From JAWKXU01 sp020446465 (GTDB lineage Bacteria > Pseudomonadota > Alphaproteobacteria > Sphingomonadales > Sphingomonadaceae), in the NCBI GenBank assembly GCA_041396845.1, contig JAWKXU010000003.1, forward strand, positions 124,001-188,000: a stretch of 64,000 nucleotides of DNA, in the 5' to 3' direction. A program made the position numbers and the translations under genes. This document shows, in pieces, positions 43,958 to 52,408 of this stretch. Each line of letters starts with the position of its first letter. Positions within the stretch are counted from its first letter, which is position 1. The notes beneath the pieces are model-generated. The model did not search any database. It was not told the origin of the DNA and saw only the letters and a program-made list of their open reading frames with translations.

Positions 43958-46299
43958 GGCAGATGGATTGTGACGGTTGTTCCCGCACCCTTTTGCGAAG
44001 CCAGTTCCAGCTTTCCGCCGTGTGCTTCGATCAGGCGCCGGGCAAGTGGCAGGCCAAGCCCGCTGCGCCGTTCCACCTTTTCCCCACTTTTGCCGGTATC
44101 GACAAAGTCATCCAGCGCTCTCGCAACAGTGGCAGCATCCATGCCCGGTCCGTTATCCGAAATGGTGATGCGCGCCCCACCCTTGCGACGGACCAGTTCG
44201 ACCAGAATTTTCCCGTTACGCGGCGTAGCAGCAATGGCATTATCAAGGATATGCCCCACAGCGCGCCCCAGCCTGCGCGGATCGCCAGTGACGGAACCCG
44301 CTGACTTGTCGCCCCGCAGCTCCAGATGCAACTTGCCCGCAACGATCCGTTCTTCCCGATCACGGACCTGCTTCGTCATGAACGGCATCAATTCAATCGT
44401 TTCTGTTGCGATAGGCAGCAGGCCAGCCTCGCTCTGCGAAAGATCCAGAACCGATTCGATCTGTTCGCTGAGGCGATCCACCGAAGCGAGGATGCCCGCG
44501 ATATATTCCTGCGCCTGCTCTGACAGTTCGCCAGCCACGCCTGCCTGTAACAGTTCAGCAAACCCGCCGATCGAGGTCAGCGGCGTACGGAACTCATAGC
44601 TCATGTTTGAAAGGAACCGGGTCTTGACCGCATCAGCTTCCTCAAGAGCCGTATTGCGTTCACGCAGTGCGTCCTCGGCCTTTTGCGAATCGGTAATGTC
44701 GAGGACAATCAGCAGGCTGTTGCCATCGGGCAGCGGGACACCGGCAAACTCCAGCGTGCGGCCATCGGTCAGCATCAGGCGGCCGCCACGCTGTTTGCGT
44801 TCAAGCGTGGCAATTCGCACGACCTCCCCGATCCCCTTGCTTTGGGCCGGGCGAGCAAGGCGCGGGGAAATCTGCTCCAGAAGCGGTTCGATCCGGGGGT
44901 GTTCGTCAAGGAAGGCATCATCCAGCCCCCAGACAGATGCGAACCGCCGGTTCCACAGTTGCATCCGGCCATCGGGCGCAAACACGGCCAGTGCTTCAAA
45001 AAGGCTGTCGAAAGTCGCCGTGCGTGTCCGCAAAAGTGTATCGCGCGTTGCCGAAAGTTCGAGTTGCTCGGTCCGGTCCTCCGCGATCAGAACGATACCA
45101 CCATCGGGCATGGGTTGCGCCACGACACGCAAATGCCTGCCGTCAGACAAGGGCCAGGCTTCCTCTTGCGTGGAATTGGCGTTGAACCATTCTGTATGCT
45201 CACGCCGCCATGCGGGGAAATCCCGCACTTCGGGTAAGCACCCGGCATCGCGCGCGGCGTTGAGCCACCCTTCAAACTCTGGCGGGTTGATCATTGCCCC
45301 CGGACCCATCGCAAAAATGCGCTGGAAGGGCTGATTTGCAAATGTCATCGTGCCCGAACGGCTGAACTGCGCGACGCCAATCGACAACTGATCGAGCATG
45401 GAGCGTTGCGCTTCACGGAAAGCGCGGAAGGCACGCGCCTGCTCTTCCAGCTCCTCAATATCGATGCCGTATCCGGCTATCCCTTCATCGCCCAACGGCA
45501 GATCGCTGACATTCAGTGTCCGGCGCTGGCCATCAATCGTGGCGGTGACGTGGCGTTCCACCGGACGGTTCTGGGCGAGTGCCTGCCCTGCAATTTGCGC
45601 GGCGCTCAACCCGTCCTGGGCTTCGACCAGTTCGATCTGTTTATCGACGACCTGATCCGCATCCTGCGCGCCCACCGCCTCGACATAGGCGCTGTTGACG
45701 AGCCGCAGCCGTGTATCAGGGCCACGGAACCACATCGGCATGGGCGCTGCCTCGATCAATCCGACAAGAGCGGCAAAATCCTCGCGCGCACGGGCTGTCT
45801 GTTCGCGCAAGTCATTCAGTTCTGTCTCGCTCTCACTGAAATCGAAAAACCAGACCATTGCTGCGCCGCCGGGCGACACGAGCGGGTCTGCCAGATGCCC
45901 ACGCAAGGCCAGCGTGCGCGATGAGCCGCGCGGTTTGATAACCATGTGAAAGGGGTTGGCCGTTTTTTGCGCCCGGCGAACCAGTTCTTTCAACTCTGCC
46001 ATCTGGGGCGATTCGATGCCGTTTTCGCCATCATCCAGTTCGCTGAGATAGCCCGGCACGCGCGACAGGCCCAGCCAACTCGCCAACCGAACCGGAGCCT
46101 CGATCCGCCCGTCAGCCCGCACCAGCATTGGAATAGCGGGCGATTCGTCGATAATCCGCTGCATTCTGCGGGCAGCACGGCGATGCGTTTCGGCCTGCCG
46201 CATTTTGCCACGCGCCGTCAGTGCGAGCCATGCCGCACCAAACGTCCACCCGGCAAGCAGCAGCCCGGCAAGGGCAATGGCAAGCGCACTCATTTCCAT
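43954..46299 (-). CDS. divL: DivL-type cell-cycle sensor kinase with Tyr at the phospho-acceptor site
   Basis: 781 residues. One N-terminal membrane helix (ALAIALAGLLLAGWTFGAAW) is followed by several PAS domains and a HisKA/HATPase module. The H box reads NMSYEFRTPLTSIGGFAELL, with Tyr568 in place of the usual His. This is the hallmark of DivL, which in Caulobacter controls the CckA-CtrA pathway as an unorthodox kinase. The ATPase lid motifs DNGPGMD and GLGLPLARRL are present. The neighbouring tsaE supports orthology. It leads a six-gene leftward run. Confidence 0.92.
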   Translation of the reverse strand: MEMSALAIALAGLLLAGWTFGAAWLALTARGKMRQAETHRRAARRMQRIIDESPAIPMLVRADGRIEAPVRLASWLGLSRVPGYLSELDDGENGIESPQMAELKELVRRAQKTANPFHMVIKPRGSSRTLALRGHLADPLVSPGGAAMVWFFDFSESETELNDLREQTARAREDFAALVGLIEAAPMPMWFRGPDTRLRLVNSAYVEAVGAQDADQVVDKQIELVEAQDGLSAAQIAGQALAQNRPVERHVTATIDGQRRTLNVSDLPLGDEGIAGYGIDIEELEEQARAFRAFREAQRSMLDQLSIGVAQFSRSGTMTFANQPFQRIFAMGPGAMINPPEFEGWLNAARDAGCLPEVRDFPAWRREHTEWFNANSTQEEAWPLSDGRHLRVVAQPMPDGGIVLIAEDRTEQLELSATRDTLLRTRTATFDSLFEALAVFAPDGRMQLWNRRFASVWGLDDAFLDEHPRIEPLLEQISPRLARPAQSKGIGEVVRIATLERKQRGGRLMLTDGRTLEFAGVPLPDGNSLLIVLDITDSQKAEDALRERNTALEEADAVKTRFLSNMSYEFRTPLTSIGGFAELLQAGVAGELSEQAQEYIAGILASVDRLSEQIESVLDLSQSEAGLLPIATETIELMPFMTKQVRDREERIVAGKLHLELRGDKSAGSVTGDPRRLGRAVGHILDNAIAATPRNGKILVELVRRKGGARITISDNGPGMDAATVARALDDFVDTGKSGEKVERRSGLGLPLARRLIEAHGGKLELASQKGAGTTVTIHLP

Positions 46300-46651
46300 G
46301 CGGTGTCGCTATGCTGCGCGCGCAAAGATTACAATGGCGTGCGTGCGCCTTTCGACAAATGGTGAAGAACTTGCGTCATCAAGTCGTCGAACTGAACGAA
46401 CGGAAAACCGGACACTCGAACGTTGCATTGCTTTTTGACTTTATGAGCTGCGCCAGCCCGGCTGGCCAAATTGTCTCCCGCAGCCACCTCGATATGCATC
46501 GCCAGCAGATTGCCACAAATCGTTTGTCGAAATTTAAACACGCGTTGATTGATAAAATTTACCGTGCCAATTGTCTTGCGTTCGCAATATGGATCGCCAC
46601 ATGATGCGCTCTGGAGAGTTCTCGACAAGACAGACGAAAAGGATTGCAGAC
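46300..46651. other. Intergenic region between divergent divL and peroxiredoxin
   Basis: About 350 bp without a credible gene. Somewhat AT-rich in the second half (46500-46560). It should hold the promoters of divL and of the peroxiredoxin gene, but I see no -35/-10 pair I would defend. Short open frames here have no ribosome sites or protein-like composition. Confidence 0.5.
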
Positions 46652-47131
46652 ATGACGATTTCCGTTGGCGACAAACTTCCCAATGTAAAGATGATTAAGG
46701 CAACTGCCGATGGCCCGGATGCCGTTCAGTCGGGTGAATACTTCGCGGGCAAGAAGGTCGCACTATTTTCCGTGCCGGGTGCCTATACCCCGACCTGTTC
46801 TGCAAAGCATCTGCCGGGCTTCGTCGAAAAGGCGGGCGATCTGAAGGCAAAGGGCGTCGATGAAATCGTCTGCACCGCTGTAAATGACGCCTTCGTCATG
46901 GGCGCATGGGGCAAAGATGCAGGGTCGGCAGACATCACCATGCTGGCCGACGGCAATGGCGATTTCGCCCGTGCCGTAGGCCTCACAATGGATGGAAGCG
47001 GTTTCGGCCTTGGTGAGCGTGGCCAGCGTTTTTCGATGGTCATCAACGATGGCGTCGTGGAACAGCTTAACGTTGAGCAGGCTGGCGAATTCAAGGTCAG
47101 CTCTGCCGAACACATGCTCGAACAACTCTGA
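46652..47131 (+). CDS. Prx5-type peroxiredoxin
   Basis: 160 residues from ATG 46652, with AAAGGA 8 bp upstream. The active-site phrase PGAYTPTCSAKHLPGF carries the peroxidatic Cys. It reduces hydrogen peroxide and organic hydroperoxides using glutathione or thioredoxin. No second fused glutaredoxin domain is present. It stands alone, facing away from divL. Confidence 0.94.
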   Translation: MTISVGDKLPNVKMIKATADGPDAVQSGEYFAGKKVALFSVPGAYTPTCSAKHLPGFVEKAGDLKAKGVDEIVCTAVNDAFVMGAWGKDAGSADITMLADGNGDFARAVGLTMDGSGFGLGERGQRFSMVINDGVVEQLNVEQAGEFKVSSAEHMLEQL

Positions 47132-47151
47132 TCTAGTGGTTCGACCGAGAC

Positions 47152-47180
47152 GGAAGAATCCGGCGTGGGCCGGATCTTCC
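47152..47180. terminator. Strong hairpin after the peroxiredoxin gene
   Basis: GGAAGA(A)TCCGGC pairs with GCCGGATCTTCC around GTGG. The stem has 12 pairs and one bulged A. No U-run follows on the plus strand, so efficiency is uncertain. Confidence 0.5.
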
Positions 47181-47331
47181 GACGAGAAAAGTTGAACCAT
47201 AACAAAAGAATACATGGTGGATTGGGCCGATATTCCGGGTACGGAATGTCGGATTCATTCCACTAGGTCCGTTCTGGTGATGGGCGCGCCGGGAATCCCG
47301 GTCGACCTCACCGGTCTGGAAACCGTTGGGA

Positions 47332-47940
47332 TCAATACCCCATCAGGCTCATTACTTCCTTGCGGCTGCGGGAATCTTCAAGAAACGTCCCCATCACCCG
47401 GCTCGTCACCATGCTGACGCCAGGTGTCAGCACGCCACGCGCCGTCATGCAGCTATGCGACGCATCGATGACCACAGCGACTCCCTGCGGTCGCAGATTT
47501 TCCCAGATACAATCCGCCACTTCTGCGGTCAGCCGTTCCTGCACTTGCAAGCGCCGGGCAAAACCGTGCAGCACACGCGCCAACTTGGAAATGCCGACAA
47601 CACGGTTGTTCGGCAGGTAAGCTATCGCCGCCTTGCCGATAATTGGCGCCATGTGATGTTCACAGTGGCTCTGGAACGGGATGTCCTTCAGAAGCACGAT
47701 TTCGTTGTAACCGCCGACTTCTTCGAAAACGCGGTTAAGGTGGACAGCAGGGTCTTCCCCATACCCCTTGCAGTATTCCTTCCAGGCCCGCGCGACCCGT
47801 TTAGGCGTATCGAGCAGCCCTTCGCGCGTCGGATCATCGCCCGCCCAACGAATAAGAGTGCGAATTGCCTCCTGCACATCATCCGGCACCGATGGCTTGG
47901 CGAGCGGGTTATGGTTTGTGGGCGCGCTTGTGCCGCTCAT
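47332..47940 (-). CDS. folE: GTP cyclohydrolase I
   Basis: 202 residues from ATG 47940, with AGGA 9 bp upstream; a start at 47958 adds six residues and one at 48210 would run through the tRNA fragment. FolE makes dihydroneopterin triphosphate, the first step of folate synthesis. The zinc and catalytic motifs QSHCEHHMAPIIG and DASHSCMTARGV are intact. The last gene before element C. Confidence 0.96.
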   Translation of the reverse strand: MSGTSAPTNHNPLAKPSVPDDVQEAIRTLIRWAGDDPTREGLLDTPKRVARAWKEYCKGYGEDPAVHLNRVFEEVGGYNEIVLLKDIPFQSHCEHHMAPIIGKAAIAYLPNNRVVGISKLARVLHGFARRLQVQERLTAEVADCIWENLRPQGVAVVIDASHSCMTARGVLTPGVSMVTSRVMGTFLEDSRSRKEVMSLMGY

Positions 47941-48111
47941 GAGCTGGTCCTTTTGCATTTGCAATTCACAATCAGACGGTGCCTGCCCGCCCTTTGGAAC
48001 CACCTGTAGCCATGCAAGGCCAGATTTGTCGAATGTTTCCGGGGATATCGACACACATCCGCTGCATAAGGGGCGTTTGTACGCTCCATCAGCAACGCTA
48101 CTGCAAAATGG

Positions 48112-48156
48112 TGGTGCGCCCGACAGGATTCGAACCTGTGGCCCCCAGATTAGGAA
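48112..48156 (-). repeat. Attachment-site half: tRNA-Arg(CCT) 3' fragment
   Basis: Read on the minus strand it gives loop TTCCTAA (anticodon CCT), the 3' half of the anticodon stem TCTGG, a T arm with GGTTCGAATCC and the acceptor end CGGGCGCACCA. The 5' acceptor strand (GCGCCCG expected) and D arm are missing, and the 5' anticodon stem (CCAAA) mispairs at one position. So it is the duplicate left by integration. The intact tRNA should be at the far, right end of element C. Confidence 0.85.
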
Positions 48157-48317
48157 TTTGGTGGTCGGGCTTTCCAGCAGTTTCCTTAATTTGCCTCCTG
48201 TTATCCACAATCCACGGCATAAAGCCGTTGTTCTTTTCCTGTTCTATCTTGGAGTTTCCTGCATTTGCCGCTACGGTGATTGCTAGGTGATAGCTATAGC
48301 AATCACGGAGTAATCAC

Positions 48318-49580
48318 ATGCCCACAGGAAAGATAACGAAGCGATCCGTAGATTCAATGAAGCCTGATTCGCGTGATGTGTTCCTGTGGGACACGGATTG
48401 CAGGGGGTTTGGAGTGAAGCGCACGCCAGCAGGAAAGGCAGTTTTCCTGATCCAGTATCGCCTGCACGGTGGCCGTGGTTCCAAGACAAAACGCTACACG
48501 ATTGGCCCAATGGGTGTGTGGACACCTGATTCGGCCCGCGACGAAGCGGAACGGTTACTGAGGAAAGTCGCGCAAGGGATAGATCCAGGCAATGAAAAGA
48601 AGCGCAAACGCTTGGAGGCGAAAGAATTGGCGTTTGATGTATATGCAGACAGGTTTCTAAAGCTCCAAGGCGGCAAGAAATGGAGTGACAGAACAGAGGA
48701 TTTCATGGAGTCGATTGTCCGACTTCACCTGAAGCCCGCCTTTAGTGATTTGCCGCTGCCATCATTGACGGCTTCGGACGTAACGCGCTTTCTAGATCAG
48801 ATACCCAAGAACAGTCCCTCGGTCAGGCGCAACTGCTTTTCTGTATTGCAGAGGCTTCTACGCTGGGCACGGGGACGTGGTGACATCACTATCAATCCAC
48901 TGGAAGGATTCGAAGCGCCGCCTGTGCTTGAAGGTCGAGACCGGGTTTTAGGTGATGATGAACTGAAACTGCTATTTTCCGCATCTGAGAAACTGCCTTC
49001 ACCCTTCGGGGGCTTTATCCGCCTTCTTGCGTTGACCGGCCAGCGTCGGAATGAAGTGGCCGGAATGGACTGGCGAGAGTTAAACCGCAACAAGAGAGAA
49101 TGGCTCGTTCCATCGTCAAGAGCCAAAAACGGCGTTGAAAATCTGCTGCCCCTTCCCGACCTGGTGATTACGGAACTGGATGCACTTGCTAGCAGCGACA
49201 ATTGGCCCAAGCGTGGACTTGTTTTCACCACGACCGGAAAGACTCCAGTTTCAGGATTTTCGAAATGCAAACGCACGCTTGATGCGGCAATGCTCAAGGA
49301 ACTGCAGAACGATGACGAAAAGGCCGAAATCGAGCCTTGGCGTCTTCACGATCTCAGGCGTTCAATGGCTACGCATATGCAAAGATTGCGGATCAGTGGC
49401 GACGTAATTGAAGCCTGTGAAAATCGGAAAGCTGGTCGATCTAAACCGGGTTCGGCCAGGGTTTATCAACGTCACGATTACGGACCGGAAAAGCGAGAAG
49501 CGATGGATAAGTGGGGCGGTTTTCTTACTGCCCTGCTGGCCGATGATGACAATGTTGTTCCACTCGTCAAGGCGAGTTGA
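48318..49580 (+). CDS. Tyrosine integrase of element C with an unusual fourth catalytic residue
   Basis: 420 residues. DUF4102-type arm domain (DCRGFGVKRTPAGKAVFLIQ), core-binding domain and catalytic domain are all present. Catalytic residues: Arg in LTGQRRNEVAG, HxxR in HDLRRSMATH and Tyr in RVYQRHDYGPEK. The position that is normally His (N-H-K-x-G in close relatives) reads N-R-K-A-G (CENRKAGRSKPG). That His or Trp helps position the scissile phosphate, so activity may be altered. It lies 160 bp from the tRNA-Arg fragment. Confidence 0.92.
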   Translation: MPTGKITKRSVDSMKPDSRDVFLWDTDCRGFGVKRTPAGKAVFLIQYRLHGGRGSKTKRYTIGPMGVWTPDSARDEAERLLRKVAQGIDPGNEKKRKRLEAKELAFDVYADRFLKLQGGKKWSDRTEDFMESIVRLHLKPAFSDLPLPSLTASDVTRFLDQIPKNSPSVRRNCFSVLQRLLRWARGRGDITINPLEGFEAPPVLEGRDRVLGDDELKLLFSASEKLPSPFGGFIRLLALTGQRRNEVAGMDWRELNRNKREWLVPSSRAKNGVENLLPLPDLVITELDALASSDNWPKRGLVFTTTGKTPVSGFSKCKRTLDAAMLKELQNDDEKAEIEPWRLHDLRRSMATHMQRLRISGDVIEACENRKAGRSKPGSARVYQRHDYGPEKREAMDKWGGFLTALLADDDNVVPLVKAS

Positions 49581-49673
49581 GCAGGCGGGGCGAATAGGAT
49601 CGCTACTGAAAAGGCAGAAACCGCACTGCCCTTTCGCCCCGTCATCTCACTGCGGACGCCTGCGGAGGTGTAA

Positions 49674-50339
49674 ATGGATGAATCTGACGACTGGATACGC
49701 GGAAAAGAAATTCCACCATTGATCCATAAGCACGCTCGATGGATCAGAAATACCGGCGCATGGATGCAAGACTATCTTTTTACCGGCATGCTCCATGCCC
49801 GCGCGGCGCGAGCGACCCTTGAGGGGGACGGACGGTTCGGCAAGAAAGAGATTTGTGACAATTACCAAGTTCCATCTGTTTTTTGGGAGAAGAATGCCAA
49901 CAGTTCATACTTTGATGTTGGGCAGGAAAAGTTTTCCAACGTTGTGTATGCACTCGGAATCAGGAAAATCGAGTGCATCGGCCTATCTTTCAAGAAGAAC
50001 GAATTTCTTAATTTGGCCGGGATCGAGCAGTCAGAGATTGATAAAGTAAGTCATGCACAGATGAAGGCGGCTGACGGAAATAAACGCCAGAATGCCAGAG
50101 GCGCAGGCGCGTATCCTAAATCAGATGACTGGGCTGCGTTCGCGGCGGCTATGGCGGTGGTCTTCGACCAGAACGAAATTCGCGCTGACGCTTCCGACGC
50201 GAGTATCCACGATATGGTATCAGATTTCCTCGTGGAACGAGGCCGACATTGCCTTAGTGTGGACACATGCCGCCCAGCGATCAGAATGGGGCGCGCTTGG
50301 ATTAACGGCCAAACCTTCCATGGTGACGGAAAAGAGTAA
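49674..50339 (+). CDS. Unknown protein downstream of integrase
   Basis: 221 residues with no family I recognise. The N-terminus is rich in charged and aromatic residues (PLIHKHARWIRNTGAWMQDY). Between integrase and the excisionase-like gene, so a regulator is possible. Confidence 0.6.
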   Translation: MDESDDWIRGKEIPPLIHKHARWIRNTGAWMQDYLFTGMLHARAARATLEGDGRFGKKEICDNYQVPSVFWEKNANSSYFDVGQEKFSNVVYALGIRKIECIGLSFKKNEFLNLAGIEQSEIDKVSHAQMKAADGNKRQNARGAGAYPKSDDWAAFAAAMAVVFDQNEIRADASDASIHDMVSDFLVERGRHCLSVDTCRPAIRMGRAWINGQTFHGDGKE

Positions 50340-50445
50340 TTCGATTCCTCGTCATTCCTCGTGATCCTTCCGCGCAGAAATTCTCAATCAGACTCAAATT
50401 GCTCTCCACCACCCCCGTTTGCGGGACATTGGAAGGAGACAATTT

Positions 50446-50637
50446 GTGGAACCTCTTTGGGATGAACAGACTTGTGCCGCACATCGCGGCCAACCAGTTT
50501 CTACACTGCAAAAAGAACGAGTGCGCGGCGACGGTCCGCCGTTTGTGAAAATCGGGCGGTTAGTTCGCTATCGTCCGGAAGACGTCCGCGCATGGATTGC
50601 CGAACGTGTTGTCACCAGCACATGCGCAGCGGCGTGA
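50446..50637 (+). CDS. Small AlpA/excisionase-like HTH protein
   Basis: 63 residues from GTG 50446, with GGAAGGAG 8 bp upstream. The second half (FVKIGRLVRYRPEDVRAWIA) is the wing and recognition part of MerR-type excisionases. The N-terminal helix (AAHRGQPVSTLQKERVRG) is slightly diverged. Likely directionality factor or AlpA-type activator. Confidence 0.72.
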   Translation: MEPLWDEQTCAAHRGQPVSTLQKERVRGDGPPFVKIGRLVRYRPEDVRAWIAERVVTSTCAAA

Positions 50638-50643
50638 CGGGCC

Positions 50644-50940
50644 ATGTCTATACAGACGAGGCTCGCACCCAATGATGTGCGAAAGCCCCGCGACGTCCTC
50701 TCATTGAAGACATGGCGGGGCCGGAATTGCTCTAAGCTGGCGGGCGGTGAGCAAACCGACAATACCGAAAACCACACCGAACTGCAACGCTGGGAGCAGC
50801 AGTGCTGGGATGCGCGGAACGCATGGTCGATCCGGCGGACTCAGGGCATTTTCGGAACACCCCGCAAACTGGACAAACAGGATGCTGACCGCGCGCTGAA
50901 GCGTGCACTGGCGGTTATGGCGGAAGGCGGTGAGATATGA
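50644..50940 (+). CDS. Unknown protein upstream of primase
   Basis: 98 residues, basic, with Trp-rich centre (ELQRWEQQCWDARNAWSIRR). It overlaps the next gene by ATGA. No family recognised. Confidence 0.55.
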   Translation: MSIQTRLAPNDVRKPRDVLSLKTWRGRNCSKLAGGEQTDNTENHTELQRWEQQCWDARNAWSIRRTQGIFGTPRKLDKQDADRALKRALAVMAEGGEI

Positions 50941-51302
50941 ACGCTGTCGAGATCGACCGTTTTGGCAAACTCATTTGCCTGCTTGGTTCACCGCATGATG
51001 GCGAAAGATCTGTAGCAGCGCAGAAAGCGACATCGTTTCTTGCCCAACGCAATCTGGTCTGGAGCGATGTTGTGGAAATGTTGAAGCATCCCCCAGCCAT
51101 CCGTCGCGAGGTAGAAGGGATGCGTAGCCATCAGCAGGATGCCCTCAAATGCCTTGGTTCGGTTATCATCTGGAAACCGCACGAGCATCGTTTCCTCGTC
51201 CAGATGTCCAACCAGCTTCGTCAACCCACGGAAAAGCAGCGCGACTGGCTCGACGGTCTAGTGGATCGCGTCACTCGCCACGAAAACAGGAGGGCAGCAT
51301 GA
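50937..51302 (+). CDS. Unknown small protein upstream of primase
   Basis: 121 residues, helical, with a short basic tail (RVTRHENRRAA). ATGA overlaps on both sides place it in the replication operon. Function unknown. Confidence 0.55.
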   Translation: MNAVEIDRFGKLICLLGSPHDGERSVAAQKATSFLAQRNLVWSDVVEMLKHPPAIRREVEGMRSHQQDALKCLGSVIIWKPHEHRFLVQMSNQLRQPTEKQRDWLDGLVDRVTRHENRRAA

Positions 51303-52408
51303 CCCCCAACAACAATTCTGTGGCTCCCTCATGGAGCGAAAACCGTGCTGTCATATTCAACGGCCAGCGCGACACGCATATCAACACTGGCGAGGATTAC
51401 GACACGCTTGCACTGGGTTCCATTTTCACGATGAAACCCGGCTGCGCTGTAAAGCAGTCTGCACCGGCCATTCTTCCATCCACATACAATGGCCACGATG
51501 CACGTTGCCATGCCCGTCAGCGTGAAGTCGGATCGTTCGTCGTCCTGTGCGTCGATATAGACAAGGGGGATCATCCTCTGGCCCGCGTCGAGGAAGCCAC
51601 CAAGCTGATTGCTGGCGATTGTGCTGCACTCATCTATTCCAGCGCCCATGCCCGTCCCGGCGATATGCGCTGGCGTGTCATGCTACCACTGCGCAAGCCT
51701 TTGGCATTTGCCGCCTGGTATGACGCACAGTGCGCGGTTTTCAGTCTCTATGGCAGGCAGGGTATTGCCGTTGATCCCGCGCTGAGCCGCGCGGCGCAAC
51801 CTGTCTACCTGCCAAATGTCCCGGTGGTTCATGCGGCTTCAGGAACGGCACTGCGGGAAGACGGAAAGCCACTCTACTTCCAGCGTAGTGTTTTGGGGCA
51901 AGATGCCATCGATCCGAGTTCAGGTATTATCGCAGGCGAGATTGCGGCAATACACCGCCAGCGCGAAAGTGATGAGCGCGAGCGCCAGCGTATCCGCAAT
52001 GCAGCCATGCAGCGCCGTGCAAACCGCCCACGCAACGGGACCGGCCACATCATTCAGCAATTCAATGCGGCCAACGATCTGGTGAAGCTCTTGCAGGCCT
52101 ATGGTTATGCGCAATCGCCACGTCACCCCGAAGACTGGCGCTCCCCGCACCAGACAAGCGGCAGTTACGCAACGCGCATCATGGGAGACAAATGGGTGTC
52201 GCTGTCGGCCAGTGATTCAGCAGCGCGCCTGGGGGAAAATTTCTCGGATGGGTGTTTTGGAGACGCTTACGATCTCTTTGCCCACTTCGAACATGACGGC
52301 GATCACAAGTCCGCGTTTCGTGCCCTATATGCCGCGCGTCGCGCCGAACTCGCCTACCGCAAATTTGGTCGCCCGGTTTCCATGAAGGAGGCGGCAAATG
52401 GCAACTAA
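51299..52408 (+). CDS. Probable archaeo-eukaryotic-type primase protein
   Basis: 369 residues from ATG 51299. FVVLCVDIDKGDHPL fits the DxD metal motif of AEP primases, and MRWRVMLPLRKPL with an acidic partner may be a later motif. The C-terminal part (about 270-369) could be an accessory DNA-binding domain. It precedes and overlaps the DUF927 helicase gene by 11 bp, the usual pairing in satellites. The AEP call is by motif only. Confidence 0.65.
   Translation: MTPNNNSVAPSWSENRAVIFNGQRDTHINTGEDYDTLALGSIFTMKPGCAVKQSAPAILPSTYNGHDARCHARQREVGSFVVLCVDIDKGDHPLARVEEATKLIAGDCAALIYSSAHARPGDMRWRVMLPLRKPLAFAAWYDAQCAVFSLYGRQGIAVDPALSRAAQPVYLPNVPVVHAASGTALREDGKPLYFQRSVLGQDAIDPSSGIIAGEIAAIHRQRESDERERQRIRNAAMQRRANRPRNGTGHIIQQFNAANDLVKLLQAYGYAQSPRHPEDWRSPHQTSGSYATRIMGDKWVSLSASDSAARLGENFSDGCFGDAYDLFAHFEHDGDHKSAFRALYAARRAELAYRKFGRPVSMKEAANGN

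Noticed and set aside
46329..46628. 99-codon minus-strand frame between divL and the peroxiredoxin gene
   Set aside because: No ribosome site, no protein-like pattern, and it occupies the divergent promoter region.
48112..48170. Functional tRNA-Arg gene
   Set aside because: No D arm or 5' acceptor strand; only the 3' part is present, as for an att site.
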